A stretch of DNA of 64,000 nt from Paenibacillus sp. BIHB 4019 (GTDB lineage: Bacteria; Bacillota; Bacilli; Paenibacillales; Paenibacillaceae): assembly GCF_002741035.1 (NCBI RefSeq), contig NZ_CP016808.1:3644501-3708500 (forward strand), read 5' to 3'. The notes under the pieces were generated by a model, which did no database searches, was not told the origin of the DNA, and saw only the letters and a program-made list of their open reading frames with translations. This document shows, one piece after another, positions 7,761-16,128 of the stretch. Numbering within the stretch: the stretch's first letter is position 1; each line of letters starts with the position of its first letter. Both the position numbers and the translations under genes were made by a program.

Positions 7761-8393
7761 TTATTCTAAGCCGTTCTCTTCACGGATTTTGTACAAGCCA
7801 TGAACGAGCGGATCTGCTGGGTCGCGATTCATTAAATGAAGCGTGAGCAAGTAGGCGAAAGGCATCGCACATACATTGTTGCCATCCGTAATTGCAGGGA
7901 ATCCGGCTTCGATAACCGGGCCAATTTGCTCATTCATGTCCAAATCGACATAAACCTGCTCAGGACTGAACTCTTCCCGAACCGACTTCGCGCAATGCGG
8001 CACGATATATTCGTCGAACAGCTTCTTGGTGTCATCTTCGGTTTGGGGAGGCGTCTGAAGCGGCTTGCTGTTACCGCTGTCAATCATATCGATATAGAAG
8101 GAAGCGAGCCATTGGCTTGCCCTCTCAGCATCCTTATGCTTTTCAAGCAGTTCATTAATAAAGAAGCCGCAAGCATATTCCTTATCGGTATCCGCCTCTT
8201 TCAAGCGGTAGGCAAACAAAGGCCCGTAGTTGGGATTGTTAATAATCTGTCCCTCAACCTGATAAGCATCAAACTCGGCTTGAAGCATTTGGAGCGTGCG
8301 AGCATATACCGCCAAAATAATTTGTTTCGCTTCTTGCTCTTGTGGGTTCTCGCTTTGTTGTTCCTCTTCGCTTACTTCGTTTTCTGTGGTCAT
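7761..8393 (-). CDS. Conserved hypothetical protein (210 aa)
   Basis: 210 residues starting at ATG with a textbook AAGGAGG six bases upstream. The first 25 residues are a low-complexity Glu/Gln tail; the rest appears globular and soluble, helical, with no signal peptide, membrane segment or recognised catalytic motif. I do not recognise the family. It is co-directional with the nitroreductase gene, but that gene's promoter overlaps this gene's 3' boundary, so they can be expressed separately. Confidence 0.75.
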   Translation of the reverse strand: MTTENEVSEEEQQSENPQEQEAKQIILAVYARTLQMLQAEFDAYQVEGQIINNPNYGPLFAYRLKEADTDKEYACGFFINELLEKHKDAERASQWLASFYIDMIDSGNSKPLQTPPQTEDDTKKLFDEYIVPHCAKSVREEFSPEQVYVDLDMNEQIGPVIEAGFPAITDGNNVCAMPFAYLLTLHLMNRDPADPLVHGLYKIREENGLE

Positions 8394-8447
8394 AATTGAC
8401 CTCCTTCCCAGTTCCTATTTTACCATTTCTAAGAGTTTGGTTTCCAC

Positions 8448-9281
8448 TTATTGTTGTGCCAAATGATCAGGCGTTTGTTTCCAGTTGCGGTAAGCGCGCG
8501 GAGAAACGCCATAAACCTTGCTAAACTGCACTGCAAAGTGATTATAGTTTTGATAGCCTACGTCAAAAGCGATTTCAGAAGCGCTCCGTTTCGTATGCTC
8601 CAGCAGCAGGGCTGCTTGACGAACACGCATCCGGTTATGCATATCGATGATCGAATAGCCGGTTGAAGCTTTGAATAGATGGGATAATCTGGATGGAGAG
8701 AGCCCGATCGTATGAGCCAGCTCTCCAATAGAAAGCGGCTGAGTCATATGAACGGCGAGCAAATGCATCGCTTCTTCAATACGGGCATCCGCTGTGCTGT
8801 TTATCTGCTGGGCCAGCAGCAGCAAAATTTCGCGCAGCGCATTTTCGCATAAAGATTCGCCATATAGGCTGCTTGCCAGCGAGTCGGTCAATATCCGCCG
8901 AAAAGCCCGATAAATTCGTTTGCCCGCTGAGGGCTGGCGAATCGGACAGGAAATCAGATTGGTGGCGGGGAGCAGACCCGTTTCAGCTATCACATCGGGA
9001 AAATGAACCCACACAAACTGCCACGTGTTGCCCGCCGCTGTTCCATATTCATGCATGCAGCCTGGCCGAATGAGCGTCAGCTCGCCCGGCAAGCAGCGCT
9101 GGCGCGAAGCATCGGTCAGTGCAAAGCCTTCGCCTTGCAGCGTATAAAACATTAGCCAGTCGCTTCTGCCGTGAGGCCGCACCGTATGATAATGATCGTT
9201 TTCCGAAAAATGGCCTGCAAAAATAACGGACTGCTCGGCAGCATCCTTGCTCTGGCGTCTGTCCCAATCGTTTCGCTTCAT
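8448..9281 (-). CDS. AraC-family regulator with cupin sensor
   Basis: 277 residues. N-terminal half is a cupin-like sensor (GRSDWLMFYTLQGEGFALTDA, GELTLIRPGCMHEYG). C-terminal about 100 residues hold two helix-turn-helix motifs: LSIGELAHTIGLSPSRLSHLFKASTG and ASEIAFDVGYQNYNHFAVQFSKVYGVSPRAYR. Such proteins activate catabolic genes in response to small ligands. It is divergent from the PhyH dioxygenase-isomerase pair at 9574-11233, which is its likely target; the 290-bp divergent region would hold the sites. Confidence 0.88.
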   Translation of the reverse strand: MKRNDWDRRQSKDAAEQSVIFAGHFSENDHYHTVRPHGRSDWLMFYTLQGEGFALTDASRQRCLPGELTLIRPGCMHEYGTAAGNTWQFVWVHFPDVIAETGLLPATNLISCPIRQPSAGKRIYRAFRRILTDSLASSLYGESLCENALREILLLLAQQINSTADARIEEAMHLLAVHMTQPLSIGELAHTIGLSPSRLSHLFKASTGYSIIDMHNRMRVRQAALLLEHTKRSASEIAFDVGYQNYNHFAVQFSKVYGVSPRAYRNWKQTPDHLAQQ

Positions 9282-9573
9282 GGCGGCTCCATCCTTTCCA
9301 AAACAGCTTTGCAGAATACAATTAGTTTACCTTTTTGCTGCCGTCTTGGCTATTGCTCTGAAAACCAGCTAGTAGAGCGCAAATAAAGTGGGGAAAAAAA
9401 GTGGCATAAACGCTCTTATTTTTAAAATAGCATAATTGATGTAGTTTTCAGTATGATTGTTCATTCCTCCATGAAGCGTTCTCGCCCTATACTTGTTTTA
9501 TCAAGCAGCACCCATTAAACCTTAAAAATCAGGCACGACACAGTGCCGCTATGTGAAAAAGGAGCGAGGCCAT

Positions 9574-10383
9574 ATGACATTTGGTGCCCTGACATTAACG
9601 GCTGAACAGCTGGAGCAATACCGTCGTGACGGGTATGTAATCGTCAAAAATTTATTCAGCGAGCAGGAGCTTGCCGAAATCGATTCCACCTTTGAAGGGA
9701 TTAGCAAGCAGAGCGTTCCCGGTTATTTTGAGCCTGATCTGAGCGAGGAGGCGACCGATCCGCTGAAGCGTTATCCTCGGGTCATGCATCCCCACCGCTT
9801 CAATGAGACGGCAAAAAAGTATATGCTGCACCAGCCGGTGATGGATGTATTGAGGGATTTATATGAAGAAGAGCCTATCGCCGCGCAAAGCATGTTCTAT
9901 TACAAGCCGCCTGGCTCGCGGGGGCAGGCGCTGCATCAGGATAATTTTTATTTAAAGGTGGAGCCGGGCAATTGTATTGCGGCATGGACGGCGATTGATG
10001 CGGCGGATGAGGAAAATGGCGGCATGCTTGTCGTGCCGAAGACGCATGATTATGAGCTGTCCTGCCCGGAGGAGGCGGATGTGACGGAGTCGTTTACACG
10101 GCATTTTGTAAAACCGCCGAAGGATAATAAGCCGGTTCCAGCAAGGATGGAGCGGGGAGATACATTGTTTTTTAACGGCAATCTTATTCATGGGTCGTAC
10201 CGCAACAAAACAAAGGATCGGTTTCGGCGCGCTTTTATATGCCATTATGCGAATGAATCTGCGACGCATATTAGCCATTTTTACCGCCCGCTGTTTCGTG
10301 CAGATGGCAGCATGATCGATCGGGAGAACAATCCGGACGGGGGGCCGTGCGGCATTGAATATGAAGCCAATTACCCGCATTGA
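9574..10383 (+). CDS. Phytanoyl-CoA dioxygenase family (PhyH) protein
   Basis: 269 residues from ATG 9574, ten bases after AAAGGAG; an in-frame GTG at 9553 overlaps that site. Fe(II)/2-oxoglutarate dioxygenase fold: the HxD facial-triad pair is in ALHQDNFYLKVEPG, the distal His in LIHGSYRNKTKDRFRRAFI along with the Arg that binds 2-oxoglutarate. Family members hydroxylate small molecules, not only phytanoyl-CoA. The gene overlaps the following TIM-barrel isomerase gene, so the two probably act on one substrate, induced through the divergent AraC regulator. Substrate unknown. Confidence 0.88.
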   Translation: MTFGALTLTAEQLEQYRRDGYVIVKNLFSEQELAEIDSTFEGISKQSVPGYFEPDLSEEATDPLKRYPRVMHPHRFNETAKKYMLHQPVMDVLRDLYEEEPIAAQSMFYYKPPGSRGQALHQDNFYLKVEPGNCIAAWTAIDAADEENGGMLVVPKTHDYELSCPEEADVTESFTRHFVKPPKDNKPVPARMERGDTLFFNGNLIHGSYRNKTKDRFRRAFICHYANESATHISHFYRPLFRADGSMIDRENNPDGGPCGIEYEANYPH

Positions 10384-11233
10384 CCGGAAGCTGAGCGTTC
10401 AGATGTCCTGGTGGGGCATGGAGCAGGTGCCTGATTTTGCTGCCGATACGACAGCGGAGAAAATAAGGCGCATTGCAGGCGCCGGATTCGACGGCATAAA
10501 TGGTTTTATTCCAGAGCCGGAGCATGTGGCGGAGTGGAAAGAGCTGCTGCCGCAGCATCAGCTTGAGCTTAGTGTTAATGCGTATCCTGCAAGCGCAGCG
10601 GAAATGGAGAGCTTTTTGGAAAAAGCGGTGCGCTTTGGCGGCATTTCTTTCATTAACGCACAGGTCATGACGCCATTCGTAACGGGAACAGAAGCCGAAA
10701 GCTTGCTTGGCGCGATTAAAAAGCTGTCCCGTCAAGCGGGCATTCCGGTTTATGTCGAGACCCATCGGGGAACGATTACGCAGGATTTAATTCGCACTGC
10801 ACGCTATGTGCGAAATTTGGGGCAGCTGGATCTGACGATTGATTTTTCCCATTATGTGCTGGCTGGCGAAATGCGGAGCGTTCGGCCTGAGGCCGAGGAA
10901 CTGCTCCAGGAACTGCTCGTGCATACGAGCAGTATTCATGCCCGCGTGTCGAATGGGGAGCAAATCCAAATCGGCATGGAGCATGAAGAGGCGAAGGCGA
11001 TGCTGCCGCTTTTTGAGCGCTGGTGGCGCAAAGGGATGGAGCAATGGCTCCTGCGTTCGCAGACAGGGGACAGCTTTCCGTTCGTCTGCGAGCTGGGGCC
11101 GCCGCCTTATGCGATGACCTGTCACACAGGAGAGGACAGAGGTGAGGGGACAACAGTTGAGCTAAGCGACCGCTGGCGTGAATCGCTGCTGTATGCCGAG
11201 CGGGCGCGCAGATTGTGGGATTCCTTAGCTTGA
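10361..11233 (+). CDS. Sugar phosphate isomerase/epimerase-like TIM-barrel protein
   Basis: About 290 residues. Start is uncertain: TTG 10355 or ATG 10361, both inside the end of the dioxygenase gene. Features of the xylose-isomerase-like barrel: FDGINGFIPEPEHVAEW, PVYVETHRGTITQD (Glu and His metal ligands), LDLTIDFSHYVLAGE (Asp and His) and SSIHARVSNGEQ (His). These enzymes isomerise or epimerise sugars, inositols and related polyols. Translational coupling with the PhyH gene argues for a joint catabolic step. Confidence 0.82.
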   Translation: MKPITRIDRKLSVQMSWWGMEQVPDFAADTTAEKIRRIAGAGFDGINGFIPEPEHVAEWKELLPQHQLELSVNAYPASAAEMESFLEKAVRFGGISFINAQVMTPFVTGTEAESLLGAIKKLSRQAGIPVYVETHRGTITQDLIRTARYVRNLGQLDLTIDFSHYVLAGEMRSVRPEAEELLQELLVHTSSIHARVSNGEQIQIGMEHEEAKAMLPLFERWWRKGMEQWLLRSQTGDSFPFVCELGPPPYAMTCHTGEDRGEGTTVELSDRWRESLLYAERARRLWDSLA

Positions 11234-11267
11234 GCCTAGGGTGCGGCGTGTTGTTGCAGCAATATAA

Positions 11268-11318
11268 TGAAAAAGCGTCGGTACAAGTAGAAATACTTGC
11301 TGTACTGACGCTTTTTGT
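11268..11318 (+). terminator. Terminator after the PhyH-isomerase operon
   Basis: Long hairpin: AAAAAGCGTCGGTACAAGTA (11270-11289) pairs with the arm ending CTGACGCTTTTT (11294-11316), with a T-run. A 61-codon frame across it (11215-11400) is not a gene. Confidence 0.85.
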
Positions 11319-11508
11319 ATGCTGTTTAATGACCTTATTGTTAACAATGAAGAAGTTGAATCATATGTTTGCTTGTGAAGTGCGTCGATATAATAAATAG
11401 CAGAGAACCTATCGCCTGCTTTTCGAGAAATATGCTACATGGATAGATTGGTTTCCAAAAGCGGCTTATTAGGATCGGCGATGCTCAGTTGCGTAATATG
11501 CTCAAGGT

Positions 11509-11712
11509 GCGAGTACAAGTACAAGTACAAGTACAAGTACAAGTACAAGTACAAGTACAGGTGCAAGTACAAGTGCGAGTGCAAGTGCAAGTGCAAGTGT
11601 AAGTACAAGTACAAGTACAAGTACAAGTACAAGTACAAGTACAAGTACAGGTGCAAATGCAGGTGCAGGTGCAGGTCCAGGTCCAGTTAGAGTTAGAGTT
11701 AGAGTTAGAGGT
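11509..11712. repeat. 34-unit hexanucleotide tandem array
   Basis: Uninterrupted 6-bp register for 204 bp. The main unit is ACAAGT, in two homogeneous blocks (11515-11556 and 11605-11646), with drifting variants GCAAGT, GCGAGT, ACAGGT, GCAGGT, CCAGGT and a terminal AGAGTT block. No unit contains a stop in several frames, so long artefactual open frames run through it on both strands. It lies in a 760-bp gene-free region between a terminator and a minus-strand regulator gene. The flanking 11319-11508 and 11713-11993 hold nothing else recognised. Confidence 0.95.
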
Positions 11713-11993
11713 TGTTATTTCGAATAACAGTCCTCCTTCGGTAAAATGGATCACTCTGAACTTTGTTCGAGGACTGTAGATCCGCTATTTCTGCGATTTT
11801 GTTCATTTGGGAGCGCATGCGGACAGGAAAGTCGTTATTGCCTGAATAATCGAGTAAATACTAGCAATTTGCAGCTATTAACTGCTCCTGAGTCCGCGAG
11901 CACCTTCATAAACCGTTGATTTTAAAAAATAGCGGCCCCTGAGTCCGAGTCCGCCGGAAGTCAGGATGATAGCGTGTCCTGCTTATTTTTTAA

Positions 11994-12641
11994 TTAAAAG
12001 CGAAGCTTGTAAGTACGGGCACGCAGTTGACCGCTTGCTATGTCCATTATTTGAAGCTTAACAAGTTCATGCAGGATACGTCTGGCCTGTCGGTCACTTA
12101 CCCTAAGATGGCTGGCGAGTTCCAAAGGGGATATTGGACGCAAAAGGCGGCGAGCAAACCGAACGGTTTCGGCTTCAAGCCAGGATAATGTTGAAGGAAC
12201 GTCGGTGGCAATAAATTTCCCGATAAAAGCTAGAACGAGCTGCTGGCACTGTTTTGGCTCATCGACGATAGAAGGATAAGCAATCGGAAGAAACGTCCAC
12301 CCATCCAGTGACAGCAGGCAATGGCGTCGGCATAAATCTTTAAAGCGTCTTACATCAAGATCTCTGGCATGAGGGCCATACCCTTGAATTTCTATTCCGC
12401 CTTTTGCGCCACCGGGCATATAGGCAAGATCCAGATAACGGTAGCCATTGCTGAAATCACGCACCTCCCACTCAGGAAGCAAGTGATTAAAATGACCGAC
12501 AGCGGGAAACCACACGTGCCGAAGGAACTCTTGCGTACCATGACCGAGCCCTTTATGAAGAAGCTCCAGCCTGCGAGGGTTGGTTTCATTTTCAAGATTA
12601 TTCTGCATCCAATCATGATATTGCTGCTCAAAACGCGGCAT
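11994..12641 (-). CDS. Endonuclease-like protein with C-terminal winged helix
   Basis: 215 residues, ATG start. The central part (about 60-125) reads RYLDLAYMPGGAKGGIEIQG followed by RFKDLCRRHCLLSLDGWTFLPI, a D...E-x-Q spacing reminiscent of the PD-(D/E)XK/DUF559 endonuclease fold. The last 55 residues form a winged helix (LELASHLRVSDRQARRILHELVKLQIM). No signal peptide. Related Paenibacillus proteins are usually annotated only as regulators; whether the nuclease-like site is active is unknown. Monocistronic on the minus strand. Confidence 0.65.
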   Translation of the reverse strand: MPRFEQQYHDWMQNNLENETNPRRLELLHKGLGHGTQEFLRHVWFPAVGHFNHLLPEWEVRDFSNGYRYLDLAYMPGGAKGGIEIQGYGPHARDLDVRRFKDLCRRHCLLSLDGWTFLPIAYPSIVDEPKQCQQLVLAFIGKFIATDVPSTLSWLEAETVRFARRLLRPISPLELASHLRVSDRQARRILHELVKLQIMDIASGQLRARTYKLRF

Positions 12642-12704
12642 TGTGTTTTCCTCCTTTTTGCTTGAATTAGATTTGTTAATTGGTAACTCTACGCATTAAA
12701 AACA

Positions 12705-12772
12705 AAAGCCGCCTCCATACAGACCATCCCAATTACTCAATCAGGATGTTCAATGTATGGAAGCGGCGTGTT
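12705..12772 (-). terminator. Terminator of the arylamine N-acetyltransferase gene
   Basis: GCCGCCTCCATAC (from 12708) pairs with GTATGGAAGCGGC (12755-12767), one G-U mismatch. On the minus strand the stem is followed by TTTTGTTTTT. Confidence 0.7.
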
Positions 12773-12873
12773 CTTCACGATCTATATGCTGTTATTATAT
12801 CGTGAGCCTTTCAAATGAACAATCCATCATTTTTCCTCAATCACGGTTTCTTCAAGCTCGGGCCATAACCGCA

Positions 12874-13659
12874 TCATTTGCTCGACATTCCAAAATGCTG
12901 CTTCAGCAGCCTTTCATAGTCCCCCATATCGATCTGCTCTTTTGTTAAAACGCCGTCCTTCCATTGCGTGAAAGAAGTGTCGGTCAAAGTTACGCTTCCA
13001 TCATCTGTTATTTGTGTAATCAATGGCTGCTTATTAAATCGGGATTCGGGATGCTCAAATACAATTTGGCGGATGTCATTACATTCCGTTAAGTCAGCCA
13101 GCTGTTTTTGAGAATCGAAGGCATAGCCGACTTTCCAATCGGTATCTTTATGCTTCAGCTTCATTTCAAGAAGGTAGTCTCCATGCTCGCTATCTTCTTT
13201 TTTTATGCGAAATTGGCCGTTGCTTGACGTTAGCGTTTCGCCTGTTAAAGGAACAGGCTTTAACGGCAAATTTCCTCCAAAGCCCGAATCTAAAAGATAG
13301 GTTTGCTCCTCATAAGTAAGCAAAATCGTTAAATGCGTCCTTCCCAGCGTGAAATACGCTTGCGTATCATGATTGTAGACAACCCCGCGCGCCAAAACCG
13401 CGTTAAATCCATTTTCGATCAAAAAAAGATAAAGCAGCGCATTTATTTCATAGCAAAGCCCGCCTTCTTGATCCTTTAGAATTTTTTGAACGACGTATTC
13501 TTTCGTTATAACAGCGCTGCTTTTTCTAATTATATTTAAATTTTCAAAAGGCACGGTTTTTGCCAGTCTCTCAAGCACGTAGGCTAAGCGATCGAAAGTA
13601 ATAACCTCGCTTTCTGGAATCCCTACTTTTTTGCGAAATAAAGCGTTCAGTTCACTCAT
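12874..13659 (-). CDS. Arylamine N-acetyltransferase
   Basis: 261 residues from ATG 13659, eight bases after GGAGG; nine more in-frame codons upstream lack a site. The Cys-His-Asp triad of the NAT family is clear: Cys in EGGLCYEINALLYLFL, His in GRTHLTILLTY and Asp in TYLLDSGFGGNLPLKPVPL. FENLNI near the N-terminus is also characteristic. The enzymes move acetyl from acetyl-CoA to arylamines and hydrazines in the cytoplasm, a detoxification or secondary-metabolite role. Followed by its own terminator. Confidence 0.92.
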   Translation of the reverse strand: MSELNALFRKKVGIPESEVITFDRLAYVLERLAKTVPFENLNIIRKSSAVITKEYVVQKILKDQEGGLCYEINALLYLFLIENGFNAVLARGVVYNHDTQAYFTLGRTHLTILLTYEEQTYLLDSGFGGNLPLKPVPLTGETLTSSNGQFRIKKEDSEHGDYLLEMKLKHKDTDWKVGYAFDSQKQLADLTECNDIRQIVFEHPESRFNKQPLITQITDDGSVTLTDTSFTQWKDGVLTKEQIDMGDYERLLKQHFGMSSK

Positions 13660-13870
13660 CGTCCACGCCTCCAAAAGGTTTCTCAAGCCGCAGCGCAGCT
13701 TGGAAATGTGGGATTAGGCTCACGAGCCTTAATCCGTTATTTGAAGGATAAACCGAAATCGCAGCCTGAACAATGTGGAATGCTGAAAACTGTATGGATA
13801 CAGTTTTTTCTGGATTCGCAATGTGCCATAACTGTCCCTATACTTATAGGTTAATAGATGGAGCGTAAGC

Positions 13871-14686
13871 TTAGAACACGTTGGCAAGGAACTCGCTGAC
13901 TACTTGATAAAAACGATACGGATCATCCGAATGGACACCGTGGCCACATGGTTCAAAAATTTCAAGCTTTGTGTTTGGTCTTCGCGATACCATCCGTTCG
14001 GCTTGGTCTGCGTTTAATACGAAGCTTTTTTTACCATGAATAAGTAAAATAGGACAACGGGAAGCTAGCCAGTCGTCCCACCAAACCCCATTCAAGTTTT
14101 GCTGAGAAATGACCATTCCTTTTAAATCGCAGCGGAAGCCCCAGCCTCTTTCATCCTCAAACACGCTTTCTGAGAAGTAATCAATTGCCTTAATGCCAGC
14201 ATGCTCAAGCGATTTTCTCAGTTCCTGCAGGGATGAGGAGCGCGTGGGGAGTGCCTCGGCAAAGGACAAGTCGGCGTTAATTTCGACACCGATGTCCTCG
14301 ACAATAACAGCATGGACAAGCTCAGGGTAGCGTGCGGCAAACTGATAAGCGTTAACTCCGCCTAAGGAATGGCCCAATAGGGTGACCGGTTGTCCGCCAA
14401 GCTCTATGCGAATCAGGTTCAGAATATCCTCCAAATAGCTTTCCCTTGAATAATCCTTATCCTGAGGATGCTCACTCCAGCCATGCCCACGTTGGTCTAA
14501 ACCGATAACTCGCCAATCCGTGCATTTGGACGCCAGCTCCGAATAGGTTCTAGCATCATTCATATGCCCGTGCAAAGTGAGCAGGATATGGCGGCTCTCT
14601 CCGCCAAAGTCGAGATAAGAGAGCGTATGATTGCCCGATTTGAAATATTTTCTTGCCGCCGTATCCATGTCCTGAAAATGTTGCAT
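13871..14686 (-). CDS. Alpha/beta hydrolase
   Basis: 271 residues from ATG 14686 behind GAGGAGG. Standard alpha/beta-hydrolase fold: oxyanion region LLTLHGHMNDARTYSELA, GLDQRGHGWSEHP, nucleophile elbow TLLGHSLGGVNAYQFAARYP, and the C-terminal acid/His region ending EPCGHGVHSDDPYRF. Substrate unknown. It is divergent from a WYL-domain regulator, with a perfect palindrome (14756-14770) between them, so the two likely form a regulator-target pair. Confidence 0.9.
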   Translation of the reverse strand: MQHFQDMDTAARKYFKSGNHTLSYLDFGGESRHILLTLHGHMNDARTYSELASKCTDWRVIGLDQRGHGWSEHPQDKDYSRESYLEDILNLIRIELGGQPVTLLGHSLGGVNAYQFAARYPELVHAVIVEDIGVEINADLSFAEALPTRSSSLQELRKSLEHAGIKAIDYFSESVFEDERGWGFRCDLKGMVISQQNLNGVWWDDWLASRCPILLIHGKKSFVLNADQAERMVSRRPNTKLEIFEPCGHGVHSDDPYRFYQVVSEFLANVF

Positions 14687-14755
14687 GCTATTTCCTCCTC
14701 GTATTTTTTTGGATAGCAGTCCACTTGATTTCACATCAACGATAACAGATAATAG

Positions 14756-14770
14756 TGACAACTATTGTCA
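14756..14770. promoter_or_regulatory. Palindromic operator TGACAA-N3-TTGTCA
   Basis: Perfect 15-bp inverted repeat centred between the divergent hydrolase and WYL regulator genes, 25 bp before the regulator's ATG. Likely bound by the WYL regulator itself. Confidence 0.65.
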
Positions 14771-14794
14771 TAATTAAATAATCGGAGTGTTCGA

Positions 14795-15736
14795 ATGGCT
14801 AAATCCAAAAGACTTATGGAATTAATGATGGCTGTCAATCACAAACGCAAGTTTACCGTAAAGGAGCTTTCTCAAGAGTTTGGCGTCTCGCAAAGAACGA
14901 TATTAAGGGATTTGCAGGAATTGAGCGAATTAGGGGTACCGTTATATTCGGAGGTGGGGCCTCATGGCGGCTACCGTGTGCTGAAGGAAAGAATATTGCC
15001 GCCGATTGCCTTCTCCGAGGAGGAAGCCGTCGCAATCTTTTTCTCCATTCATGCCCTTCGCCACTATTCATCGCTTCCATTTGAAGCCGATGCTTCTTCG
15101 GCATTGCGAAAGTTTTACCACTATATGGCCCAGGATACCCGGGAACGTATTGATCAAATGAAGAGCCGTGTTGATTTTGTATCTCCTGCGAGGCAGGCCC
15201 AATCCCCGTATTTATCGATGCTGCTCGATGCAGCTATCCAGCAGCAAGTGCTGCTCATTGATTACGAGTCCTCGGAAAAACGATCAAGCCGCGAGGTACA
15301 GCCAATTGGCATCTATACAAGGAACGGTTTATGGTACTGTCTCGCCTATTGCTTCCAGAGCGATGATTTCCGTTTGTTTCGCTGTGACCGAATGGTTGCT
15401 GTGGTAGCTTCAACAGTAGAACCGCGGGATTTTAGGCATGTTCACCTTGAAAATAGGCAAGCGAAGGGCGTAATAGAGCAGGATGCTGTGGCACTTTATG
15501 CCGAACTTACGAAAGAGGGGGTGCAGATGTGCGAGGCGGAGCCTTGGCCGGTGCCCAAGCTTCACATTCGAAGCGATGGAACCGGCTGGCTGGAGGGCAG
15601 TATCCCGAGATGTGACCTGCTGTTTTTTGCCAAGTTTTTCATCAGCTTGGGACATGTTGTGACGATTAAAAATTCGCCAGAGCTGTTGGATTGTATAAAA
15701 AGAACCTTATCTGAGCTGATGGCCAAATATGATTAA
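14795..15736 (+). CDS. HTH-WYL (YafY-type) transcriptional regulator
   Basis: 313 residues. N-terminal HTH (FTVKELSQEFGVSQRTILRDLQELSELGVPLYSE, about 18-58), then the WYL domain (about 140-215: VLLIDYESSEKRSSREVQPIG, GLWYCLAYCF, FRLFRCDRM). WYL proteins are ligand- or nucleic-acid-sensing regulators, often of neighbouring genes. Divergent from the alpha/beta hydrolase; the palindrome at 14756-14770 is the obvious site. Confidence 0.9.
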   Translation: MAKSKRLMELMMAVNHKRKFTVKELSQEFGVSQRTILRDLQELSELGVPLYSEVGPHGGYRVLKERILPPIAFSEEEAVAIFFSIHALRHYSSLPFEADASSALRKFYHYMAQDTRERIDQMKSRVDFVSPARQAQSPYLSMLLDAAIQQQVLLIDYESSEKRSSREVQPIGIYTRNGLWYCLAYCFQSDDFRLFRCDRMVAVVASTVEPRDFRHVHLENRQAKGVIEQDAVALYAELTKEGVQMCEAEPWPVPKLHIRSDGTGWLEGSIPRCDLLFFAKFFISLGHVVTIKNSPELLDCIKRTLSELMAKYD

Positions 15737-15808
15737 AATGAGCTTTCCTAGTTCAACTTATATAGCCAGTAACCAGAACAAGTTCAACCGGTTTTTGAAG
15801 GGTCGCAC

Positions 15809-16084
15809 TCAATCAGCCCCTGAAGCATGGCAAGCCTCCATTATATGTTTACGAGACAGGCCTCTGTCGTTAGGGCCTGTTCCTGTCGGATGATACACTT
15901 TGGTGCACAGCTCGATGCTTTCTCGGCGAATAACTTGCAGCGCTTGTCCGAGCACCGCTTCTGCCCTCGTCTCCGAATAAACATCCGCTGTGTCGAACGT
16001 CGTAATTCCCGCATCCCATGCAGACAGGAGCGCTGCGTTCCGGCAGGACCAGCTTACGGGCTTGGCACAGCAAACATCTATCAT
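15809..16084 (-). pseudogene. Truncated aldo/keto reductase remnant
   Basis: About 90 codons preserve the N-terminal third of an aldo/keto reductase: AWDAGITTFDTADVYSETRA, LGQAL, LCTKVYHPTGTGPNDRGLSR, KHIMEA. The Asp/Tyr and Lys catalytic residues are there but the frame ends after CHASGAD, before the His motif and cofactor-binding half, and the first strand is degraded. About 230 residues are missing. A decayed gene copy, not functional. Confidence 0.8.
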
Positions 16085-16128
16085 CTATTGGATTGACGAT
16101 GCAGGAAGGCGATTATTATAATTGAGCT

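Noticed and set aside
11215..11400. 61-codon ORF after the isomerase gene
   Set aside because: It runs straight through a strong terminator hairpin and has no family resemblance.
11509..11712. CRISPR array
   Set aside because: Units are 6 bp with no spacers and no cas genes are near. No CRISPR array was seen anywhere in the window.
11435..11754. Long open frames on both strands through the hexamer array (Tyr-Lys, Leu-Tyr and Thr-Cys repeats)
   Set aside because: A 6-bp repeat without stop triplets keeps several frames open by itself; no ribosome site, no non-repetitive domain.
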